A DNA stretch of 64,000 bases, from the NCBI GenBank assembly GCA_017993235.1, contig JAGONC010000003.1:62001-126000 (forward strand). The letters are read 5' to 3'. Below the pieces are notes generated by a model that was given only the letters and a program-made list of their open reading frames with translations, made no database searches and was not told the DNA's origin. Each line of letters starts with the position of its first letter. The first letter of the stretch is position 1. The DNA is from Lentimicrobiaceae bacterium (GTDB lineage: Bacteria > Bacteroidota > Bacteroidia > Bacteroidales > JAGONC01). Positions 29,648 to 37,719 of the stretch are shown piece by piece. The translations under genes were made by a program, and so were the position numbers.

Positions 29648-30381
29648 GAGAATCTCCACGCACAGTACCATTGCTGTGGATGGACATCCGGAGGGCAGCC
29701 GATGCATTCGGTTTTGATCCTTGGGTCAATGGCTTCGGCAAAGGTGGTGTACTCCACCAGGCCTCCGGATTTGCAGGGGTAATCCTCCAGCCCTTTCCGT
29801 TTGCGGGCCGACTGCACGCGGCAGTCATTCATCCGAAAGATAAAACTACCGGGGTTTTCATCCGTAATGCTCTGTACATTGATCGTAGCATAGAGCCGGA
29901 AGTTCAGTGCCTGTTTGAGCCCTTCCAGCCCGGGATGGTCAGACAGATTCAGGAATTTTTTCACCGACCAGGCCTCCACAGGTGAGAACTGATCCCAGCA
30001 TTTATCGTTGCAACGTTTGGCGTCTTTCATCCCGTATGCAAACTCCACCACCTGGAACCAGACTCCATCGTTGGCCAGCCAGTTGACCGCAAGGCCCTCT
30101 TTCAGAGCTCTCAGTTCTTCTTCGCTCATGCTGGTCATCGGACCGGGGAGCCCATCGGTGAGTTCGAATCCCAGTACCCTGGATAACCGCTTCACCTGGA
30201 TGTCATAGCTTTTGTCGTATACGGTTTTCAGGATGCTGAGTGCCTCCTCCCTGCCAAAGTGCTCCTGCACCTGACCATACCACAGCACATGGTGCATCAC
30301 GGTACGGTGAATGAAGTCGATGATCAGGCGGATGGTGTCCTGATGCGAAAGGGAAGATTGGTCGGGAATTGGATTATTCAT
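29629..30381 (-). CDS. DUF6125-type protein (ATC hydrolase-like, Cys-rich C-terminus)
   Basis: 250 aa. The N-terminal half is helical (LIIDFIHRTVMHHVLWYGQVQEHFG); the C-terminal half has a Cys cluster, MNDCRVQSARKRKGLEDYPCK, then TECIGCPPDVHPQQWYC. I recognise this as the DUF6125 family, related to L-2-amino-thiazoline-4-carboxylate hydrolase-like proteins. The cysteines could bind a metal; no chemistry is established from sequence. The gene converges on the DUF6873-type gene with stop codons abutting. The 106-bp upstream gap holds a family-2 palindromic element. Confidence 0.7.
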   Translation of the reverse strand: MNNPIPDQSSLSHQDTIRLIIDFIHRTVMHHVLWYGQVQEHFGREEALSILKTVYDKSYDIQVKRLSRVLGFELTDGLPGPMTSMSEEELRALKEGLAVNWLANDGVWFQVVEFAYGMKDAKRCNDKCWDQFSPVEAWSVKKFLNLSDHPGLEGLKQALNFRLYATINVQSITDENPGSFIFRMNDCRVQSARKRKGLEDYPCKSGGLVEYTTFAEAIDPRIKTECIGCPPDVHPQQWYCAWRFSLNNDY

Positions 30382-30392
30382 GGGTAAGAATT

Positions 30393-30447
30393 GGTTATTC
30401 GTGGTTATTTGCTCGGCGCTGCGCGCCTCGCGTCATTCATTGTCATT
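30393..30447 (+). repeat. Dispersed palindromic intergenic repeat, family 2, copy A
   Basis: GGTTATTCGTGGTTATTT, then GCTC-GGCGC-TGC-GCGCC-TCGC, then GTCATTCATTGTCATT. A second copy is at 53379-53433 with the same flanks but a different, still self-complementary stem (GGCC-TGAA-GGCC). Confidence 0.75.
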
Positions 30448-30487
30448 ATGACTCTGAATGGCTATGAATGGCGATGATAGACACCTC

Positions 30488-30997
30488 TCACATCCTCCCC
30501 CTTATTTCCTTATTCAGCAGTATATTCGCCAGGATTTTCGGTGCCACCTCCAGGCCCAGGACCTTGAACTTATCGATGAGGTTCAGGCGGATCACCTCAT
30601 CCTCTTCCGTTGATTGCAGGAGTGCCCTGACCTCACGAGACTGGGATGCAGTCAGAACTTCCTCAAATGCCTGAATCACAGGCTGTGCGTCGAAAGTAAC
30701 ATCTTTCGGGGATTCCACGGGCGGCAGCCCCAGGGTTTCCAGCTCAAGGATGGTGGTTTCAAGGATCTGGCGTCCCAGTTTCTTACAGGTCTGAATGTAT
30801 GAAATCCCTCTTGTATCACGCATCGACCAGCTGCTGTAATCGTATTCAATTTTTTCGATCTGGCGGAGCTTTTGTGAATTTTCTCCGAATATCCGGGCCA
30901 GGATGATCATCGCCGAGCTTTTCCAGGCATCAAGGTTGAAATTTTTATCATCGAGCTTTTCAACCAGTTTTTTCAGGAGCTGAACTTCTTTTTCCAT
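30488..30997 (-). CDS. Uncharacterised helical protein
   Basis: 169 aa, predicted almost entirely alpha-helical, acidic, no signal peptide, no membrane segment. The N-terminal segment (LVEKLDDKNFNLDAWKSSAMIILARIFGENS) resembles a helical module with a W...ILxxIFGxxS pattern that I have seen at the start of various uncharacterised bacterial proteins, but I cannot name a family. There is no catalytic motif. ATG 30997 follows an AT-rich stretch. Possibly transcribed with the DUF6125-type gene, although 106 bp and a palindromic repeat separate them. Function unknown. Confidence 0.7.
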   Translation of the reverse strand: MEKEVQLLKKLVEKLDDKNFNLDAWKSSAMIILARIFGENSQKLRQIEKIEYDYSSWSMRDTRGISYIQTCKKLGRQILETTILELETLGLPPVESPKDVTFDAQPVIQAFEEVLTASQSREVRALLQSTEEDEVIRLNLIDKFKVLGLEVAPKILANILLNKEIRGRM

Positions 30998-31080
30998 TTT
31001 TTAATAATGATTTCAGGATCGGTATTCCTCTTCTATGCAAATCTATTCCAAAAATACACGGTTTTCCTCACTTTTCAATG

Positions 31081-31137
31081 ATTTGGAATATGGATCTTGT
31101 GATTTGTCTGGAATTTGGATCCTGGAATTTGGGATTT
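31081..31137 (+). repeat. GGAATTTGG-type word repeat, supplies part of the dnaG promoter
   Basis: Five degenerate copies of words such as ATTTGGAATATGG, TGGAATTTGG, GGAATTTGGG. The TTTG at 31128-31131 in this array serves as the -33 element of the dnaG promoter. Confidence 0.6.
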
Positions 31138-31161
31138 ACCCCCTCTTATCCCTTACCTTTG
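31128..31161 (+). promoter_or_regulatory. Bacteroidota-type promoter for dnaG, nearly leaderless
   Basis: TTTG (31128-31131), 22 bp, TAccTTTG (31154-31161). Only 7 bases separate the -7 element from the dnaG ATG at 31169, so the mRNA would have no or almost no leader. Confidence 0.65.
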
Positions 31162-31168
31162 CACGACC

Positions 31169-33103
31169 ATGATCAAGCCCGATACCATTCGCGATATCGT
31201 CGAGACTGCCCGCATTGAGGAAGTCGTGGGGGATTTTGTATCCCTGCGGAAAAGAGGCGCCAACCTGGTAGGTCTCTGTCCGTTCCATAATGAAAAGACT
31301 CCCTCCTTCAATGTATCTCCCGCCCGCGGCATCTATAAGTGCTTTGGATGTGGTAAAGCGGGCAACGCGGTCAACTTTGTCATGGAGCATGAACATTACT
31401 CCTATCCTGACGCCCTGAGATACCTGGCCAAGAAGTACAATATCCGTATCGAGGAACAGGAACAAACCGCTGAAGAACTGCAGGCGCTCAACGAACAGGA
31501 AAGCCTTTACCACGTCAACACCTTTGCGCAGAAGTTTTTCAGCGATAGTATGTTCCAGACCGAAGAGGGAAAGGCGCTTGGTTTACAATATTTCAGTGAA
31601 AGAGGATTCCGTGAAGAGACCCTGAGAAAGTTTGAACTGGGCTACAGCCCCGAAAAATGGGACAATTTCACCCGGTATGCCCTGGACAACGGCTATAACC
31701 TGGATTACCTGCTCAGGACGGGGCTGACCATCCGGTCGGAAGATGGTAAACTGTATGACCGCTTCCGTTCCCGGGTCATTTTCCCGATCCATAACCTGAC
31801 CGGCAGGGTGATCGGTTTTGGTGGGAGGATCAAAACCTCCACCGAGAATCGGCCGAAATACATCAATTCACCCGAGTCGGATATCTATAATAAAAGCAAG
31901 GCACTCTACGGGATCTTTTTTGCCAAGACTGCCATCATCCGTCAGGATAACTGCTACCTTGTGGAAGGGTATACCGATGTGATCTCGCTTCACCAGGCCG
32001 GGATCGAAAATGTGGTCTCCTCTTCGGGAACATCCCTTACCACCGACCAGATCAAACTGATCAAACGCTTTACAAGGAACATCACCATCCTTTACGACGG
32101 TGATCCTGCCGGCATCAAAGCTTCTTTCAGGGGGATCGACATGATCCTGGAAGAAGGCATGAACGTGAAGATCGTACTATTTCCCGAAAACGAAGATCCT
32201 GATTCCTTTGTCAGGAAAAACCGCACTTCCGAAGTCGAAGAGTTCATTCAGACAGGCGCAAATGATTTTATCGTATTCAAAACCAATCTTTTACTAAAGG
32301 AAGCTGCCGGTGATCCGATCAAACGCGCATCGTTGATCAAAGAAATCGTGCAGTCGATCTCCCTGATCCCGGATGCAATTTTCCGGACGGTGTATGTCAA
32401 GGAGTGCGCGGCGGTGATGAATATGCCGGAACAGACGCTGATGAATGAACTCAATAAGATCCTACGCCAGAATTTTGGTAAGAAAATGGAGACTTTTCAT
32501 CCGGGGGCATTCCCGGAGGAAATCATCTATCAGGCTGAAAAACAGGTTGTTGATGATACCAGCCTCAGTGAGTATCAGGAAAAGGATATCATCCGGATCC
32601 TGCTGATGTACGGTCAACAGGTCATCCCGGCCAACGGGGATGACAGCAAGGAAATGACCACGGTGGCAGGGTTTATCGTCCACGACATCACCATCGATGA
32701 TCTGACCTTTGAGAATCCGGTGTACCAGTTCATTTTTGATGATTTTCGCAAGGAGCTGGAAACAGGCACAATTCTCACCGAGAAGGAGTATGTTAACCAC
32801 CCCGATCCGTCGGTTGCCCAGGTCGCTATAAGCCTTATATCAACACCTTACGAACTCAGCGAAGGCTGGTCCAGGAACCTGATCCTGGTAAAACTGGAAA
32901 AAGAGATCCTGAAGGAAGCTGTTCTTTCGGCTGTCCTTGCCTTCAAGGCCAAAAAGGTCGATCAGATGATCGCCCGTAACCAGCATCGCCTGAAGGTGGC
33001 ATCGGATGAAGAGGAAATCATGGAGCTTTTACAGGAGCAACTCAGGCTGAAAAATGCCAGTCGCGAAATCAATGCAAAGCTGGGGAGGATTGTGACGAGA
33101 TGA
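31169..33103 (+). CDS. dnaG: DNA primase
   Basis: Makes RNA primers for replication. 644 aa from ATG 31169 (MIKPDTIRDIVETARIEEVV). Seen: CHC2 zinc finger (LCPFHNEKTPSFNVSP then KCFGCGKAGN), RNA polymerase/TOPRIM core (NCYLVEGYTDVISLHQAGI, then ILYDGDPAGIKA, with the downstream PENEDPDSFVR), and a C-terminal helicase-binding region of about 200 residues with a DnaB-binding-like helical end. Both earlier in-frame codons (from 31115) lie in the word-repeat array and the promoter, so they are excluded. No rpoD or rpsU is adjacent, unlike the E. coli macromolecular synthesis operon. Confidence 0.97.
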   Translation: MIKPDTIRDIVETARIEEVVGDFVSLRKRGANLVGLCPFHNEKTPSFNVSPARGIYKCFGCGKAGNAVNFVMEHEHYSYPDALRYLAKKYNIRIEEQEQTAEELQALNEQESLYHVNTFAQKFFSDSMFQTEEGKALGLQYFSERGFREETLRKFELGYSPEKWDNFTRYALDNGYNLDYLLRTGLTIRSEDGKLYDRFRSRVIFPIHNLTGRVIGFGGRIKTSTENRPKYINSPESDIYNKSKALYGIFFAKTAIIRQDNCYLVEGYTDVISLHQAGIENVVSSSGTSLTTDQIKLIKRFTRNITILYDGDPAGIKASFRGIDMILEEGMNVKIVLFPENEDPDSFVRKNRTSEVEEFIQTGANDFIVFKTNLLLKEAAGDPIKRASLIKEIVQSISLIPDAIFRTVYVKECAAVMNMPEQTLMNELNKILRQNFGKKMETFHPGAFPEEIIYQAEKQVVDDTSLSEYQEKDIIRILLMYGQQVIPANGDDSKEMTTVAGFIVHDITIDDLTFENPVYQFIFDDFRKELETGTILTEKEYVNHPDPSVAQVAISLISTPYELSEGWSRNLILVKLEKEILKEAVLSAVLAFKAKKVDQMIARNQHRLKVASDEEEIMELLQEQLRLKNASREINAKLGRIVTR

Positions 33104-33141
33104 GAGAGGAGAGAGGAGAGATATTGTGGTATTATTTTTGA

Positions 33142-33149
33142 TAAATTTG
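33142..33149 (+). promoter_or_regulatory. Probable -7 element (TAAATTTG)
   Basis: Fits TAnnTTTG; 36 bp before the ATG at 33186. A TTG at 33124-33126 is only 15 bp upstream, so the -33 is doubtful. Confidence 0.45.
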
Positions 33150-33185
33150 GGCCCACTGATGTAAAACCAACTAATCATTGACATT

Positions 33186-33686
33186 ATGAAAAAAACATTC
33201 TTTTTTCAGGGACTTTGCCTGGCGGCACTGATGTTTGTAATGCCGGGCAATTTACTTGCGCAACCCACCCAGGTCTATCACCACCCAACATTGAACATTC
33301 AGTTTGAAGCCCCACCCAACTGGATGCAGATACCCCATCCGGAGGATCAGACCATTTATGAACTGACATCACCGGATACACTGATCCATATTTGGGTTTA
33401 CCATACGGTCACTGCCCAGGACGGGCCTTCCTACCTGAAGAAAGTGGCCCTGATGAAACAGCTCAAATTCAAGGGAGAACCCGTGAAGAAGGTGATCAAG
33501 AACAAAGAAGCTTACGAGCTGGAAGCAACCGGATTGATCCGGCAAAAGCCCATCCGGATGATCCTTACGGCCCTGCCCTTCGAAAAGGGATTCTTCATCG
33601 TTCAGATCTGGAGCCCCGAACAGAGCTTTATGAACTACCAGCAGATGATGCGGAATATCCAGGGGAGCCTCGGGATAACCGGATAG
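33186..33686 (+). CDS. Small secreted protein, PsbP/DcrB-like fold possible
   Basis: 166 aa with a signal peptide (MKKTFFFQGLCLAALMFVMPGNLLAQ). The mature part (HHPTLNIQFEAPPNWMQIPHPEDQTIYELTSPDTLIHIWVY, then FEKGFFIVQIWSPEQSFMNYQQMMRNIQGSL) has the pattern of PsbP/DcrB-like proteins, in which a W-containing strand is followed by alternating strands and a final helix with a motif like xxxFxxMxxSL. That assignment is by pattern only. It stands alone between dnaG and the DUF3857 cluster. Function unknown. Confidence 0.7.
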   Translation: MKKTFFFQGLCLAALMFVMPGNLLAQPTQVYHHPTLNIQFEAPPNWMQIPHPEDQTIYELTSPDTLIHIWVYHTVTAQDGPSYLKKVALMKQLKFKGEPVKKVIKNKEAYELEATGLIRQKPIRMILTALPFEKGFFIVQIWSPEQSFMNYQQMMRNIQGSLGITG

Positions 33687-33756
33687 TGGTCTTGGACGTC
33701 AGACCGATCACAGGTTCATTTTTACCCCAATATCATCGCTAATCCGGAAAATCAAT

Positions 33757-35655
33757 TCAATTATTTTTTACGAGCACAGCTTTCTGCCTGTCGGATTGTT
33801 GTATCTGTTTGAGGAAGGCCTCCAGTTCGGAATATTGTGAAGCCGGATAGTATCCGCCAAAAAGTTTCAGATGGCGGGTATAGCGAATCCGGTTGTTTTC
33901 GGATATGACCATTATAATGTATTCTCCGAAAGGAGTAGAGAGGTTGATGTTTTCGGGCTGATGTTCGATCGTGTAATCCTCTGGAACGATGAATTCAACC
34001 GTATCTGCATCCCAGAAACTCCTGCCTATCCTAACAGCATGTTTTCTTTCCTTAACGGCCTTCCTGGGAAGTGAATACTGATTCAGGGGATTCAACAACA
34101 GGAACATGCGTTTCCCGCTGATGGTAGCATACCCTGGAATTGTTAAATCCAGCTTTTCGATGACATTTGGGATTTGCATATCATTCTGGATTATTTCCAC
34201 CTGGTTGATTTTTATGTTGGAAAAAGGGATGGTTTCATAATAATGTTTTTTCTGATTTTCAAGGCTCTGGTACAATAAACCGGAAACATTATCATACTGT
34301 AAACCGGAAGAGACGGTCTTCACCGTTGCGGATCCATTACCGGTCTCGTCGAGATGGATCACCATGTTCCGGAATTGTGTATTATCCGAAAGCGCATAGG
34401 ATTTAGTCCTGACCATGATGCCCCCGCTTTCTGTCACAAGCAAGGCATAACGGTCGTCGGTAAACGTGCCCAGGTATCCAAAAGGCTTCGTGTTATTGGT
34501 ACACTCAAGCCAGATAGTGTCATTGTCCATGGGAACGCATACAATCACATGGTTGAATTGCTGACTGGGGTAATCCAGCCAGATATCGGGTGCGTTCGAC
34601 CCGGCATTGACCAGGGTGTAGAAAGACTTGATACCGACAGCTTCAAGCATTGACCTGGTATAATTGCTCAGCGCCTTGCAATCACCATATCCGGTTTGAT
34701 CCACGTCCGAAGCAGAAAATGGCTGATATCCTCCTATGCCTAACTGGATGCTTACATATCGTGTTGTCCCTTGCAAATGGTGGTAAATCCTTCTGGTTTT
34801 CTCAACCGGATCATCCGTATCGGCTACCAGGTTCTGCAACCTGGTAATGGTCTGGTCAGATAATACATCCATTCCTTCCAGGAGATTTCCGGTCCAGAGC
34901 CCGAAATCCTTCCAGCTGTCCAGCCTGCCAGGATGACCTTCGTACTCAAACTCATCCGGAGCTGCCATGACCACGGGAAGGAATTCCTCGGGCAAAGGGC
35001 TGAATAACTCCTCTTCAACAGGTTTAATACCCGAAATTTTCCATTGATAACTTACCGTTTTGTCGGTAGAAGTCACACTGGGTTCTGAAATGTTAAAACC
35101 TTTGAACCTGAATGCATATCCAACCGGAACAATGATCTTGTAGGAAGATTCCTGGACAGAGACTGAATAATCATTTACGGGCAACCATCGCGGGAAATTG
35201 ATAAAGCCATCATACAGGCATTCTACCTCATAGAGAACGGTATAAGGTAAACTGGCCACCATGGGCTCATAGTAAACTTTACGTGTATCATCATACAGGG
35301 AAAATCCGCTAACTGCACTTTCATCCTTAAAATCGGATCCCTTGATCGTTTTCACCAGTTGACCAGCCGCATCGTAAATATATCCTCTATAATTTTTCAC
35401 CGTCATCCCCTTCGAATAATAGACTACCAAATTATCGTCATCGGTCCCGCTGTCATTCAGTATTGTTGTTGCTTCCCTGATGGTCAGTCTGGCCGAGGTA
35501 CTTCCCTGAACTTCTAATACCCGCTCTGAAGAACGGATGACCAACTGCGCAGATGCTTTCAGTGAATCAGGGATATCGGCGACCGGAAAAACCTGCCCGC
35601 TGGCCTTCATCAGTATGGAAACAGCGATAGTAAAGAGTAGAAGTGTCTGCTTCAT
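33757..35655 (-). CDS. DUF3857/transglutaminase-like secreted protein, triad retained
   Basis: 632 aa with a signal peptide (KQTLLLFTIAVSILMKASGQ). The N-terminal ~230 residues form a DUF3857 beta-sandwich domain; then a transglutaminase-like cysteine protease fold with catalytic Cys in GYGDCKALSNY, His in QFNHVIVC and an acidic residue in WLECTN (Glu where Asp is usual). The C-terminal ~200 residues resemble the DUF2569-less DUF3858-type beta domain. Likely periplasmic, perhaps acting on peptides or crosslinks; substrate unknown. It starts 6 bp after the next DUF3857 gene ends, so the two form an operon with 35662-37692 transcribed first. Confidence 0.85.
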   Translation of the reverse strand: MKQTLLLFTIAVSILMKASGQVFPVADIPDSLKASAQLVIRSSERVLEVQGSTSARLTIREATTILNDSGTDDDNLVVYYSKGMTVKNYRGYIYDAAGQLVKTIKGSDFKDESAVSGFSLYDDTRKVYYEPMVASLPYTVLYEVECLYDGFINFPRWLPVNDYSVSVQESSYKIIVPVGYAFRFKGFNISEPSVTSTDKTVSYQWKISGIKPVEEELFSPLPEEFLPVVMAAPDEFEYEGHPGRLDSWKDFGLWTGNLLEGMDVLSDQTITRLQNLVADTDDPVEKTRRIYHHLQGTTRYVSIQLGIGGYQPFSASDVDQTGYGDCKALSNYTRSMLEAVGIKSFYTLVNAGSNAPDIWLDYPSQQFNHVIVCVPMDNDTIWLECTNNTKPFGYLGTFTDDRYALLVTESGGIMVRTKSYALSDNTQFRNMVIHLDETGNGSATVKTVSSGLQYDNVSGLLYQSLENQKKHYYETIPFSNIKINQVEIIQNDMQIPNVIEKLDLTIPGYATISGKRMFLLLNPLNQYSLPRKAVKERKHAVRIGRSFWDADTVEFIVPEDYTIEHQPENINLSTPFGEYIIMVISENNRIRYTRHLKLFGGYYPASQYSELEAFLKQIQQSDRQKAVLVKNN

Positions 35656-35661
35656 GATCGG

Positions 35662-37692
35662 TCATGTCTTCTTTAATACAATCTGCTGATTTTGCTTTTG
35701 TACGATCTGGTTGAAGAACTCCTTGATATTCTCATACTGATCGGGGGTGAAAAGGGTCTGGGTAATGGTATATTTACTCATGACCTGCAACATATTTCCT
35801 ACGAAGGTGACATTGTAGATGAACTTACCCCCATTGTCCGGAAGGTTAATGATGGCGTTCTCCGGTTGTTCCTCTATGATAAACCCTTCTGGTACAGTGA
35901 ATTTGAGTATGTAGGATTCTTCGATTGGATGACCGAGATCCACCGGATAACTTCTTTTTTCCAATTTCAGTGGATTTTCATCCATTCCATAGGTCAACAT
36001 GGGATTGAAATAGATCATGTCGCCGGCAACCGTCACCTGATTATCAATATCAAGCATATAGCTACGGGTGATGGGACTGTCAAGGCTATCGAGGTTTTCA
36101 ATCTCAAACGATTGGATAGTAATGTCAGGATCTTTTTCCTTTCTTTTGTCAATATACGCCTCTGGTGTGCTTTCGGCATGAATTTCTTTTCGCAGATCCA
36201 GTGCGGCATAACCATCTGCCTGTAGGCTTTGTTTACCGGTCAATAATCCTTCCGGAGTCATCGTCAGTTCATTCAGTAATATTTGTTTGTGTGAGTGTGA
36301 AGGAGTGATGGCCACCCAATCCGATCCTTCCGGTTTAATGATCCTCCCCTTGAAATTCAGGCAGCGAAAAGGTACCAGGCCGATAGGGCTGTACTTTTCC
36401 GTGGCATCCATTAAAAAGGTCTGGTCATTGATATTCACCTGAGCTACAAGGTAGTTGAATTTACTCACGGTCGGATGAGACGGGTGAACGATACCATGAT
36501 CGCGTGTACTCAGGATCACCGGGTAAGCCTCCAGGCCAACACCCTTAAGAAGGGCAATCAGGATCAGGTTGACATCAGCCACATTGCCGGTTTTTTCGTT
36601 GAATGCTTTTCGAATGTTGCTGCTGGCCAGGATGTCTTTTTTCCCGTTCCAGGCAATGGTGCTCTTAACCAGATCATAAGCAGCATTGGCTTTCTCCTGT
36701 GGTGATGAGTACTGGGCATTGATGGCATCCGCCAGATCTTTGACAAATTCTTTTTTTGTAAGCTGCCCGCCAAACTGGTCCTCTTTATTCAGCATATTAT
36801 CAATGGATTCCCAGGTCTGCGTGAAGGATTTGGCCATCTGCTGGGGAAATTTTATACTGGCTAGCTCAAATTCAATCTTGGTCAGATAATTCTCATCGGA
36901 AAGCATGAACGCTTCCTCTTTAAATGCAGGGACGTCCCGGGCTGCCATCCGCCAATAGCTGGCCAGTACCTGCACACTTTCCTGTGACGTATTTGCATTG
37001 GAAACAGCCCTGTCAGGCCTGACAATATAATTAAACTGCTCCGTTGTGGTGTTGTTCTCATTGATTTCGAGGGGTTCATAGCCGTACATGGTCTTGTTGT
37101 AATAAAAGTATTCCGGTACGGTTACGCGGTACTCACTCCAGCGAACAGGGATCTCAAACTGAAATTGCCAGCTTTGCAGATTGAAAAGGAAATCTGAAAC
37201 GATCTTGTAGGAATATTCCACCACAGAGCCTTCCCTTACATTGGGCATTGTGAATTTCACATGATCCCATGTTTTGCTTACTTCCTCTGTGAAAATAGCA
37301 TCGTTGGTCAGTTTATCTTTAACAATCTCTCCATCCACCAGATTATATGTGCATCCTTTCAGATCGATAAGTTTTTCCTTGTTTTCCCCTGAATGATAGA
37401 GAGGAATCACTGCCGAAGCATAATCGAATCCTTCCTTATGGAAGAACTTGATCCGGATGATCCTCGAAAACTGTAACTGAAAACCGCTATGGTCGGTGTA
37501 ATTGAAAGAAGATGTTCCAAAGTCGGCCAATATGACTGCATGGGCCGACGTATCCTTATCGTAAAAGGACATTTCAAGATCGCCTGGCTCAATTTTGCCA
37601 TATTTCACGGGATCTTTTTGTGCATGTGCAGATGGAGCCGGAAATAAAAAAACAGCCATCAAACCGGCGATCATAAGAGTAGGAGTTTTCAT
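35662..37692 (-). CDS. DUF3857/transglutaminase-like secreted protein, triad lost
   Basis: 676 aa, signal peptide (TPTLMIAGLMAVFLFPAPSAHAQ). Same architecture as its downstream neighbour, but in the transglutaminase core the Cys position is Val (KTGNVADVNLILIALL), the His position is Tyr (SKFNYLVAQV) and only the Asp block survives (FLMDATEKYSPIG). Such GNVAD forms occur in Bacteroidota, so the loss is probably a stable subfamily trait, not a recent mutation. Possibly a binding or scaffold partner of the active paralogue at 33757. The ATG at 37692 is preceded by 27 bp to the EndoQ-helicase gene, so transcription may run through from that gene. Confidence 0.83.
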   Translation of the reverse strand: MKTPTLMIAGLMAVFLFPAPSAHAQKDPVKYGKIEPGDLEMSFYDKDTSAHAVILADFGTSSFNYTDHSGFQLQFSRIIRIKFFHKEGFDYASAVIPLYHSGENKEKLIDLKGCTYNLVDGEIVKDKLTNDAIFTEEVSKTWDHVKFTMPNVREGSVVEYSYKIVSDFLFNLQSWQFQFEIPVRWSEYRVTVPEYFYYNKTMYGYEPLEINENNTTTEQFNYIVRPDRAVSNANTSQESVQVLASYWRMAARDVPAFKEEAFMLSDENYLTKIEFELASIKFPQQMAKSFTQTWESIDNMLNKEDQFGGQLTKKEFVKDLADAINAQYSSPQEKANAAYDLVKSTIAWNGKKDILASSNIRKAFNEKTGNVADVNLILIALLKGVGLEAYPVILSTRDHGIVHPSHPTVSKFNYLVAQVNINDQTFLMDATEKYSPIGLVPFRCLNFKGRIIKPEGSDWVAITPSHSHKQILLNELTMTPEGLLTGKQSLQADGYAALDLRKEIHAESTPEAYIDKRKEKDPDITIQSFEIENLDSLDSPITRSYMLDIDNQVTVAGDMIYFNPMLTYGMDENPLKLEKRSYPVDLGHPIEESYILKFTVPEGFIIEEQPENAIINLPDNGGKFIYNVTFVGNMLQVMSKYTITQTLFTPDQYENIKEFFNQIVQKQNQQIVLKKT

Positions 37693-37719
37693 GAGTGAAA
37701 ATTTTAAAAATTTATAATG

